Shown here: positions 8,233-13,399 of the stretch, piece after piece
Numbering within the stretch: the first letter of the stretch is position 1
How the letters are laid out: each line of letters begins with the position of its first letter
Notes under the pieces: model-generated
The model's database searches: none
Told to the model about the DNA's origin: nothing
Seen by the model: the letters and a program-made list of their open reading frames with translations, nothing else
Program-made: the position numbers and the translations under genes
Source of the DNA: a virus
DNA length: 27,379 nt
IMG/VR virus record: IMGVR_UViG_3300025881_000067
Coordinates: 1 to 27,379 of that record
Direction: 5' to 3' (one strand)

Positions 8233-8299
8233 ACAGTTTTATTTGTCTCCACCCCGTGGAAGAAGTTGCCTAATCCCTGGTTTATAAGGGTTCAGTTTT
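8233..8299. other. GC-rich gap behind small terminase (candidate packaging site)
   Basis: A short gap that is clearly more GC-rich than its surroundings (for example CCACCCCGTGG, an 11-base hairpin-forming element, and CCCTGGTTTATAAGGG). On the minus strand the small-terminase frame has just stopped, but the +1 frame stays open and reads LNPYKPGIRQLLPRGGDK before stopping. Two readings are possible: a pac/cos-type recognition sequence next to the terminase genes, or the remnant of a longer terminase tail after a frameshift. The sequence does not decide. Confidence 0.3.
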
Positions 8300-8758
8300 T
8301 TAGTTATTTTCTGTTTTTAGATTAAATATTACTGGGATACCATCATCTGATTTAATATTTTGCTCCAGGTCTTGCTTATCAGCCCAAACACAATTGTATC
8401 CGTCCCTTTTAAATCTGTTCTTAGTGTTGTAAACAAACGCGCCATTGTTAAACCCGTCAATCTCTCCAACTGTCCCTCTGCGTCCTCTTTCTTCCCACCA
8501 GACCTGACTTAATATGTTCCCCCTTTTAATTGTGTCTAAAAAATTTATCTCTATTGGTTCAAGATTTGCCTCGTCTGATCTTAATATTCTATAAAAAGTT
8601 TCTCTTGTAATATCCAATAAAGCAATCGCCACTATATCACTACCACCATTTTCATAGCTGTCTAATATCTTCTTTTTTAATTCTTCGTTCCATTTTTGCG
8701 GTATAACTCTAGGTCTTCCTGACTTTTCTTTGTCTTCTTGCTTTTTGTTTACTGCCAT
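8300..8758 (-). CDS. terS: Terminase small subunit
   Basis: A 152-residue protein with an N-terminal DNA-binding region (SGRPRVIPQKWNEELKKKIL then a helix-turn-helix-like stretch SDIVAIALLDITRETFYRIL, about residues 13-60) and a C-terminal part with the very typical TerS motifs NILSQVWWEERGR (the 'WWe..gR' helix) and GFNNGAFVYNTKNRF. Such proteins recognise the packaging site on phage DNA and form a ring that feeds DNA to the large subunit, encoded two genes downstream. It is preceded by a promoter with a 16-base palindrome (8800-8815). Confidence 0.85.
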   Translation of the reverse strand: MAVNKKQEDKEKSGRPRVIPQKWNEELKKKILDSYENGGSDIVAIALLDITRETFYRILRSDEANLEPIEINFLDTIKRGNILSQVWWEERGRRGTVGEIDGFNNGAFVYNTKNRFKRDGYNCVWADKQDLEQNIKSDDGIPVIFNLKTENN

Positions 8759-8787
8759 ATTTAATTAATTAAGATTATTATAATAAC

Positions 8788-8815
8788 ATAATAAGCTAAT
8801 TGACTAAATAGTCAA
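8788..8815 (-). promoter_or_regulatory. Promoter with palindromic operator for terminase genes
   Basis: On the minus strand TTGACT (8815-8810) and TATTAT (8793-8788) are 16 bases apart, 30 bases before the small terminase start. The -35 box is one half of a perfect palindrome, TTGACTATTTAGTCAA (8800-8815), with 7-base arms around TT. A dimeric repressor bound there would cover the -35 box. The regulator is unknown; the Cro/CI-like protein (16733-16972) is one candidate. Confidence 0.6.
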
Positions 8816-8853
8816 GTTATAGGAGAAATGACTTATTAAGTAATTCTTAACAG

Positions 8854-9042
8854 CTATTTATCAAGTAGTAATTTCAAGGTTAAATGCTCCGCGTCACGAA
8901 AAAAAATAAACTGTTCTTTATCTCGTTTTATCCAGTAATTTACCGATGTTTTAATATAGTCTAATTTGTTAGTTAGTCTTTCTTTAGAGTGAGAAGCTTG
9001 AATAATAGATTTATGTAATTCTGAATTTGTGAAATCTGTCAT
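8854..9042 (-). CDS. Small hypothetical protein
   Basis: A 62-residue protein of mixed charge (MTDFTNSELHKSIIQASHSK...) ending TLKLLLDK, predicted mostly helical, with no recognised domain. It has its own strong promoter (9074-9102) and the shared early leader motif (9057-9066) before the ATG, which supports that it is a real, separately expressed early gene. Its function is unknown; small early proteins of this kind often act on host factors. Confidence 0.65.
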   Translation of the reverse strand: MTDFTNSELHKSIIQASHSKERLTNKLDYIKTSVNYWIKRDKEQFIFFRDAEHLTLKLLLDK

Positions 9043-9073
9043 TTTATTTTGATTTGAGTTAATTACAGAATTA

Positions 9074-9102
9074 ATTATAACTAACTCTTTTTAAGATGTC
9101 AA
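9074..9102 (-). promoter_or_regulatory. Early promoter, TTGACA-N17-TATAAT
   Basis: On the minus strand a perfect -35 (TTGACA, 9102-9097) and perfect -10 (TATAAT, 9079-9074) with a 17-base spacer precede the 62-residue gene. The segment after the -10 contains the shared leader GTAATTAACT (9066-9057). It closely resembles the promoters at 9691-9719 and 11160-11187. Confidence 0.85.
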
Positions 9103-9106
9103 CTAT

Positions 9107-9658
9107 TTATTTTAAGTTTTTTAATTCTGGTAATATATAATGATTTACCGAGTACATACAATTATTATTCCAAAGCCTCTGCCAACAATTGTTATTTCTT
9201 GACCATTTAAAGCCGTGTTTTTTCATTATGTCAATTCCTGCCCTTTCTGGCTTATCATCAAAAAAGAATTGCACCCTATCGTTCTCTGCGTTTTGCTCAT
9301 CTGACCTTATCTCGCTTGAGGGGTTATTTTTCTTATCTATTGCTTTTTTTACCTTATCAATAAAATCATACATTTCTTGACTTCTTGCCCTCTCTCTATT
9401 GTTCATTTTTTCCATCCTAGCAACTGGAAAATTAGATGGTCCAGTAATCATTGGAGACATACAATTGCTTTTAGCGTTTAATGAGGCTAGAAATAAGCTC
9501 TCAAACTTTGTAAAGGCTCTTTCATCTGCTCCTAATTCTGTAAATTCTTTATTTATCTCGTCAAAATAGTTGCATGCGCTTACTGCTCTTTTTTTTGGTG
9601 AAAAACTTATAGCATAATAAGCTCTGTAAGCAGTGTCATAGTGTTTATGTTTAGTCAT
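9107..9658 (-). CDS. Mobile-element type protein of unknown function
   Basis: A 183-residue protein. Its first 120 residues contain the block CMSPMITGPSNFPVARMEKM followed by NNRERARSQEMYDF, and its last 50 residues read VQFFFDDKPERAGIDIMKKH then GFKWSRNNNCWQR. From memory, these two blocks recur together in uncharacterised phage and conjugative-element proteins, the second as a small domain with the pattern 'F..KP......lk..GF.Ws.....WqR'. No catalytic motif is evident. It has a dedicated early promoter (9691-9719) and the shared leader, so it is probably made early and alone or with the gene downstream. Confidence 0.7.
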   Translation of the reverse strand: MTKHKHYDTAYRAYYAISFSPKKRAVSACNYFDEINKEFTELGADERAFTKFESLFLASLNAKSNCMSPMITGPSNFPVARMEKMNNRERARSQEMYDFIDKVKKAIDKKNNPSSEIRSDEQNAENDRVQFFFDDKPERAGIDIMKKHGFKWSRNNNCWQRLWNNNCMYSVNHYILPELKNLK

Positions 9659-9690
9659 TTTATTTTTAGTTTGAGTTAATTACAAAACTA

Positions 9691-9719
9691 AGTATAACTA
9701 ACTACTTTTAATATGTCAA
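9691..9719 (-). promoter_or_regulatory. Early promoter, TTGACA-N17-TATACT
   Basis: On the minus strand TTGACA (9719-9714) and TATACT (9696-9691) are 17 bases apart, followed by the shared leader GTAATTAACT (9683-9674) and an A-rich run up to the ATG at 9658. It is nearly the same sequence as the promoter at 9074-9102, so the two are paralogous control modules. Confidence 0.85.
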
Positions 9720-9723
9720 CTAT

Positions 9724-10125
9724 TTATTTTAATTTATACCAATTTTTAAAATTTAAAACTTTTTTCCTTTTTTCCTCCGAGTCATGCACATAATCATAAT
9801 AATCAAATATATCTTCAATATTAGCTACTTTTAGCTCTACAGCTTGCTTTAAGTCTTCCGTTGTTATCCAATACTCTTCATTAATTATCAATGTTTCTCC
9901 TATGTTGTTATGCAACCATTCCCCCGTGATTAATCCCTCGTCACTACCGTCACTTGCTAAAAAATTTGTACCCTCTGCCGCTTCACAATCTAAAAGTTGC
10001 TTGCCGTCATGAAAGCCAAAGATAATATCTTTGTAATCTGATCTTAGCAAGATTTCAACAAGTAGTTCATTAATTGATTTATTATATGCTTTTAGTAAGT
10101 CTTCTGCTTTAGTGTTAATTTTCAT
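9724..10125 (-). CDS. Acidic hypothetical protein
   Basis: A 133-residue acidic protein with no recognised domain. It begins MKINTKAEDLLKAYNKSINE, has a central section DYKDIIFGFHDGKQLLDCEA and ends with an aromatic/acidic stretch (IEDIFDYYDYVHDSEEKRKK). Its strong negative charge and small size would fit a protein that binds a basic or DNA-binding partner (a DNA-mimic type inhibitor is one possibility), but this is speculation. Its start overlaps by one base the stop of the small HTH gene, in a TAATG arrangement, so the two are co-translated. Confidence 0.65.
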   Translation of the reverse strand: MKINTKAEDLLKAYNKSINELLVEILLRSDYKDIIFGFHDGKQLLDCEAAEGTNFLASDGSDEGLITGEWLHNNIGETLIINEEYWITTEDLKQAVELKVANIEDIFDYYDYVHDSEEKRKKVLNFKNWYKLK

Positions 10126-10316
10126 TATTTTTCATTTAATATATTATATATTGCTTGCCTTGAGATTCCTTTCATTTTTGAAATTTTCATTATTGTATAA
10201 TTTTTTTTTAACTCTTTTATCTCATTTCTGTCAATTTCTCTTGGTCTGCCTGCCCTTTTGTCTGATTTTGCTTGTCCTTTTTTAATTTTTTCTGAATGAT
10301 TTTTATATTTTTCCAT
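10125..10316 (-). CDS. Small helix-turn-helix protein
   Basis: A 63-residue basic protein. Residues 20-63 read GRPREIDRNEIKELKKNYTI then MKISKMKGISRQAIYNILNE, a helix-turn-helix of the resolvase C-terminal (Hin-like, HTH_7) type: a GRP minor-groove hook followed by a trihelical unit. No catalytic resolvase domain is present, so it is likely a free-standing DNA-binding regulator. I chose the ATG at 10316; a TTG at 10346 would add ten residues, but those are the antisense of the RNase III fragment and look like chance. It shares a TAATG overlap with the acidic gene downstream. Confidence 0.75.
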   Translation of the reverse strand: MEKYKNHSEKIKKGQAKSDKRAGRPREIDRNEIKELKKNYTIMKISKMKGISRQAIYNILNEK

Positions 10317-10325
10317 TTTTATTTT

Positions 10326-10466
10326 ACCAGAAAGATTATTACTCAATTATGGTCAAAATTAATTGAAGAACATATAACTCCACCCAAAGGTGCAATTTCT
10401 TCTTTGCAAGAATTAACTCAAGCTAAACATAAAACGTTACCAGAATATCAAATTCAAAAAATTGGA
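10326..10466 (+). pseudogene. rnc: Fragment of a host-type RNase III gene (antisense to phage transcript)
   Basis: On the plus strand, opposite to all genes around it, 47 codons stay open and read RKIITQLWSKLIEEHITPPK then SSLQELTQAKHKTLPEYQIQ and KIG. This matches the RNase III segment that joins the nuclease domain to the double-stranded RNA-binding domain; the diagnostic pattern is 'ii..lW..li......k..LQE..Qa....LP.Y.i...g', as in Rickettsia-type and other alphaproteobacterial RNase III. The nuclease core and most of the RNA-binding domain are absent, so no enzyme is made. It overlaps the last codons of the cysteine-rich gene and stops 10 bases short of the HTH start. The match was made from memory of the family and needs a database search. 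Confidence 0.7.
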
Positions 10467-11129
10467 ATTATGTTCGTCAACACATTTATCACAACCTACG
10501 CAATTATAGCAATCAAAACAATCATCGCAATCTATGCAATCTTGGCAATCTTCACAATATACGCACCCTTTACAATCTTCTAATTTTTCGCAATTTTTAC
10601 AATTTTCTGATCTTATACAATCTTGGCAATGCTCGCAACTTGTGCAATCAATGCAATCTTTACAATTATAACAATTAGTGCAATGTTCACAATCTTTACA
10701 ATCTTTACAATCATAACAACCTTGACAATCTTTACAATATACACATTCTTGGCAGTCTTCTGATGTTTGGCATTTTCTGCAATTAGTGCAAAGTGTACAT
10801 CTTATACAATCTTGGCAATCTTCGCAGTTAGAACAATCTTTACAATTATAACAATTAGTGCAATTAGTACAATTTTCACAATATGATAATCTTCTACAAT
10901 ATATGCAATCTTTACAATTATAACAATTAGTGCAATTAGTACAATTAATGCAACGCGTACAATTTATGCAATTTTTACAATCTTTGCAATCAATGCAATT
11001 TATGTTTAAATTTTCATCAACTGAAATTATATCATTATTTAATAAATGCTTTTCTTGGTATGGTGTAAGTTTTTTGCTTTTTAAAAAAGGGTATTTTTTA
11101 ATTAATTGCTCTATTGTTTCAAATTTCAT
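10437..11129 (-). CDS. Protein with cysteine at nearly every third residue
   Basis: A 230-residue protein. Residues 1-43 form an ordinary charged head (MKFETIEQLIKKYPFLKSKK...), and about residues 44-218 are an uninterrupted C-x-x repeat with more than fifty cysteines; typical units are CINC, CTNC, CYNC, CKDC. At only four positions is the periodic cysteine replaced (by L, S, S and L), and the three-residue phase is kept across each. The other positions are mostly Asn/Asp before the cysteine and polar or aromatic residues two before. Such a chain could form a regular solenoid with stacked cysteines or bind many metal ions; neither is shown. It has its own early promoter (11160-11187). Its last ~9 residues come from the antisense of the RNase III fragment. 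Confidence 0.8.
   Translation of the reverse strand: MKFETIEQLIKKYPFLKSKKLTPYQEKHLLNNDIISVDENLNINCIDCKDCKNCINCTRCINCTNCTNCYNCKDCIYCRRLSYCENCTNCTNCYNCKDCSNCEDCQDCIRCTLCTNCRKCQTSEDCQECVYCKDCQGCYDCKDCKDCEHCTNCYNCKDCIDCTSCEHCQDCIRSENCKNCEKLEDCKGCVYCEDCQDCIDCDDCFDCYNCVGCDKCVDEHNSNFLNLIFW
10480..11000 (-). repeat. Internal DNA repeats of the cysteine-rich gene
   Basis: The coding DNA is built of degenerate 9-base units (plus strand TTTACAATC, TTGGCAATC, TTAGTGCAA and the like). Longer near-perfect copies stand 72 bases (24 codons) apart: 10834-10874 and 10906-10946 are identical over 41 bases, and 10654-10684 repeats 31 bases of the same string. This indicates growth by unequal recombination, and the length of the array may differ between related phages. 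Confidence 0.85.
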
Positions 11130-11159
11130 AATTTTTATTTTTAGTTAATTACTTAACTA

Positions 11160-11187
11160 AGTATAAACTACTCTTTTAATATGTCAA
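11160..11187 (-). promoter_or_regulatory. Early promoter, TTGACA-N16-TATACT
   Basis: On the minus strand TTGACA (11187-11182) and TATACT (11165-11160) are 16 bases apart, followed by the shared leader GTAATTAACT (11152-11143) before the cysteine-rich gene. Read-through of this promoter would also transcribe the antisense strand of the RNase III fragment and then the HTH gene. Confidence 0.85.
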
Positions 11188-11195
11188 CTAATTAT

Positions 11196-11594
11196 TTAAA
11201 AAGGTATGTCATCATCTAGTAAATTTTCAGATTGATACCCATTCGCTTTTGCTTCGTTGTGTTTATCTACTGCTTCAAATTTTGCCTGATTAATAACTAC
11301 TTTTATATAATTAATTGTTTTTCCGCTTTGATCCTGAAAATTATCAGCAATTAAGTTTATTTCTGCTTCGAATAGTTGCCCCTTACTATCTAGAATAGCC
11401 CTCTCTGTGTCTCTGTCTATTTGGCTTTTAAATGCTACAAACGGCAATGTCTTTGATATATATATATCATTTTTTTTTGTAGAAATATTTACTTTACCAG
11501 AAATAATTTTTTCACTTTCTCTTATTTCAAAAGTGCTTTTTTCATATTGATTACTTTCTTTATTATATACATTTGCTATTCTTAGTTTTTGCAT
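11196..11594 (-). CDS. Single-stranded DNA-binding protein (SSB-like)
   Basis: A 132-residue protein whose C-terminus is SENLLDDDIPF, the same acidic tip (DDDIPF) used by bacterial SSB to recruit replication and repair proteins. The body is beta-rich with alternating hydrophobic residues (TLPFVAFKSQI, GQLFEAEINLIADNF, INYIKVVINQAKFEAVD), consistent with an OB fold. The final proline-phenylalanine tip strongly supports an SSB role; the fold itself is inferred. It is part of the minus-strand replication block and would coat single strands made during replication and during exonuclease/annealing recombination by the plus-strand genes. Confidence 0.8.
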   Translation of the reverse strand: MQKLRIANVYNKESNQYEKSTFEIRESEKIISGKVNISTKKNDIYISKTLPFVAFKSQIDRDTERAILDSKGQLFEAEINLIADNFQDQSGKTINYIKVVINQAKFEAVDKHNEAKANGYQSENLLDDDIPF

Positions 11595-11622
11595 TGTTTT
11601 TATATTAAGTTTTTAATTTTAT

Positions 11623-11832
11623 TTATTGGTCTTTATCGTTATCTATGAAGATATTTCTACCAGCCTCAAATTGATTAATTTGTCTTATTAGCTCATAAGA
11701 TTCTGATCTTAAAACATTAATCTCAACATCTGTTAATCTTGTCTCTTTAAAATTGGCTAGTGTTGAAGATATTATACTAAAAGATTTAATTATTTTTTTG
11801 TGTTTATCTTTGTAAAATTGTTTTTTGTTCAT
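11623..11832 (-). CDS. Small hypothetical protein
   Basis: A 69-residue basic-to-acidic protein, predicted helical (MNKKQFYKDKHKKIIKSFSI at the start, then DVEINVLRSESYELIRQINQ). No domain is recognised. Its leader (11835-11863) is almost identical to that of the SSB-like gene just downstream (11597-11625), which suggests the two genes share a post-transcriptional control or arose with a duplicated start region. It sits in the replication block. Confidence 0.6.
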   Translation of the reverse strand: MNKKQFYKDKHKKIIKSFSIISSTLANFKETRLTDVEINVLRSESYELIRQINQFEAGRNIFIDNDKDQ

Positions 11833-11875
11833 AATTTTTATATTAAGTTTTTAGTTTTATTTAGTTGTTTTTTAC

Positions 11876-12085
11876 TTAATTAAAAAATGTAGGTTTAAAT
11901 CCAGAATTAAAGAACAACTTTCCAACATCAGCCTTTGTTTCTTCTTTAAGATCGGTAAATTGCCATTCAGCAGTCTTATCTACAAAACTAGAGAGTCCTC
12001 CAAAATTTATATTATCTATTTTTTCAATTTCTTTGTTAAGTTTTCTGACTTGATCGTGTGAAATATTTTTAATTGTTATTTTCAT
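11876..12085 (-). CDS. Small hypothetical protein
   Basis: A 69-residue protein beginning MKITIKNISHDQVRKLNKEI, with the later stretch EWQFTDLKEETKADVGKLFF. The layout (beta strand, helix, strand, helix) looks like a small alpha/beta fold, but I cannot name it. It has its own promoter (12118-12146) and a variant of the shared leader (GTAATTAATC, 12110-12101) before the ATG, so it is likely expressed early. Confidence 0.6.
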   Translation of the reverse strand: MKITIKNISHDQVRKLNKEIEKIDNINFGGLSSFVDKTAEWQFTDLKEETKADVGKLFFNSGFKPTFFN

Positions 12086-12117
12086 TTTTTTTTAGTTTAA
12101 GATTAATTACATCAATA

Positions 12118-12146
12118 ATAGTAGAATTGTTAATTATAAAAATCAA
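12118..12146 (-). promoter_or_regulatory. Early promoter, TTGATT-N17-TACTAT
   Basis: On the minus strand TTGATT (12146-12141) and TACTAT (12123-12118) are 17 bases apart. The -35 box overlaps the stop codon of the upstream gene. A shared-leader variant follows. The boxes are weaker than those of the other early promoters. Confidence 0.6.
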
Positions 12147-12535
12147 GCATAAATATTAAAATATTTCCTTTCTACTGCTAATTTATTATTTTTTATATTT
12201 ATTATATCTCCAATTTCAACTGTTGTTTTATTTATTTTTAATAATTTTTTTCTGCTATCTCCTTGAAAAATATATGATTTTACATCATAGACAGAATTTA
12301 GATATTTCGCTATTTGTGATACATTGTTTTCTGTCATCTTTATTGGTAAAGTGATTGATTTATAATTAACTTTTTTGACTCCGCAACAGTGATCGTGCTT
12401 TGCTTGTTTTATTTGTCCAAGCGTCGTTTTTACTTCTGTTCCACACTCACAACAGCGGAATAAGTACTTATCCACCTTTTCACTTTCCTCCTCTGTTATA
12501 ATTATAAATTTTCTAATTTTTTCTCCTACTTGCAT
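12143..12535 (-). CDS. Hypothetical protein with zinc-finger-like cysteines
   Basis: A 130-residue protein. Residues 1-25 resemble a beta strand leading into RCCECGTEVKTTLGQIKQAK and HDHCCG, giving a CxxC...HxHCC arrangement that could bind one zinc ion. The remainder (LPIKMTENNVSQIAKYLNSV...) is mixed. A similar 'C.CG....t....l..g....C.C' knuckle is common in short phage and homing-endonuclease-like proteins, but no catalytic part is seen here. It lies 3 bases before the gene upstream of it ends, so it is in the replication operon. The function is unknown. Confidence 0.65.
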   Translation of the reverse strand: MQVGEKIRKFIIITEEESEKVDKYLFRCCECGTEVKTTLGQIKQAKHDHCCGVKKVNYKSITLPIKMTENNVSQIAKYLNSVYDVKSYIFQGDSRKKLLKINKTTVEIGDIINIKNNKLAVERKYFNIYA

Positions 12536-12538
12536 AAT

Positions 12539-13039
12539 TTAATTTAATTCTTTTGTCCAATTTTCCAAGGTTACAGACTTTTGCATTTTTAGGTTATTAA
12601 ATGCTTTTTCTATTTGTTTCTTGCTGTATGATCTAAATGTTGCAGCTAATGAGCTAAATAGATAATCTCCATAAATTATATTGAAATATTCATAAATTTC
12701 AGTAATTAATTTTTGCTTTTCGCTTTTAATTAATTCTATTTTTTTTGCATTTTCTTTTGAAATTCTAAATGCTTTCTGATCCTTGCAATACTCAATAAAT
12801 ATTTTTACTTGTGGTATTTTATTATAAAAAGTTTCTTTCCTTATAATCTCTAAAGTTGCTTTTTCAAAATCTTCATTTGTAAAATATTGTAAAAAGTTTT
12901 CAAATAGTATTATTTTACCTTTTAGCAGTTGGTCGCCTTTATCTCCTGAAAATTCTAGTCCTGCATCCAGGCAAATTAATTTTAGTCCTTTTAAATATAT
13001 TTCTTTATCTATCATTTGTTTATAATTCGGGGTTTTCAT
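12539..13039 (-). CDS. Candidate replicative helicase loader / replication accessory
   Basis: A 166-residue helical protein. The segment QYFTNEDFEKATLEIIRKET then FYNKIPQVKIFIEYC follows the pattern seen at the N-terminus of phage helicase loaders and replisome organisers (for example the G40P family): 'yf..edFe.A...ii.....f.kiP.i..i'. The rest is a long lysine-rich helical region (IELIKSEKQKLITEIYEYFN). It is next to a DUF6291-type replication protein and an SSB-like gene, which supports a replication role. The assignment is a pattern resemblance, not a clear motif. It overlaps the YopX gene by 20 bases. Confidence 0.6.
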   Translation of the reverse strand: MKTPNYKQMIDKEIYLKGLKLICLDAGLEFSGDKGDQLLKGKIILFENFLQYFTNEDFEKATLEIIRKETFYNKIPQVKIFIEYCKDQKAFRISKENAKKIELIKSEKQKLITEIYEYFNIIYGDYLFSSLAATFRSYSKKQIEKAFNNLKMQKSVTLENWTKELN

Positions 13040-13397
13040 AAATATTTCCTACAACTTCGCACTCTGACAGTTCAAACGAAGCTACCACAGCGATTGAACT
13101 CTTAACTCCGTCAGATGTTATTACGCTAGGATATGAATTATTATCTTTAGAAAAAAATTTGAATTGTAAATCCTCTTTATCATAACTAACTTCAAGTAAA
13201 TATTCTTGAGTGCAAGCTTTATATTTTAACAAATCACCCTCAAAAATTAAATTATTATTTTTGTCTCGTTTGTCGATACATTGCATTATTACATTATAAT
13301 CTTCTATGCCTCTATGAATATCAAAGTAAGTCATACAACCTTCGGGAGAATTATAACTAGGTTTATCCCAAGCTCTAAATTTAAATCTATCTGCCAT
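13020..13397 (-). CDS. YopX family protein
   Basis: A 125-residue protein with the full YopX (PF09643) pattern: FKFRAWDKPSYN at the start, MTYFDIHRGIEDYNVIMQCI, then DKRDKNNNLIFEGDLLKYKA in the middle and CEVVGNIYENPEL at the end. YopX-type proteins are widespread in phages and their biochemical role is not established. It is placed between the DUF6291-type gene (2-base gap) and the candidate loader (20-base overlap), so it belongs to the replication operon. The family assignment is firm. Confidence 0.9.
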   Translation of the reverse strand: MADRFKFRAWDKPSYNSPEGCMTYFDIHRGIEDYNVIMQCIDKRDKNNNLIFEGDLLKYKACTQEYLLEVSYDKEDLQFKFFSKDNNSYPSVITSDGVKSSIAVVASFELSECEVVGNIYENPEL

Positions 13398-13399
13398 AA

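Noticed and set aside
8233-8299. tRNA gene in the GC-rich gap
   Set aside because: Too short and lacking a T-loop GTTC-A and paired acceptor arms in the right spacing on either strand.
10317-10346. TTG start adding ten residues to the HTH protein
   Set aside because: The extra residues are antisense of the RNase III fragment edge, and an ATG at 10316 gives a complete domain.
10316-10466. Classical attP site at the RNase III piece
   Set aside because: No integrase is visible and the piece is internal to rnc rather than its 3' end, so restoration of the gene on integration would fail; kept only as an open alternative.
10296-10583. Plus-strand frame of 95 codons as an intact gene
   Set aside because: Only its middle (10326-10466) resembles a known protein; the start is antisense of the HTH gene and the end is antisense of the cysteine repeats.
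10480-11000. CRISPR-like array
   Set aside because: The repeats are short, degenerate coding units without spacers and are explained by the C-x-x protein repeat.
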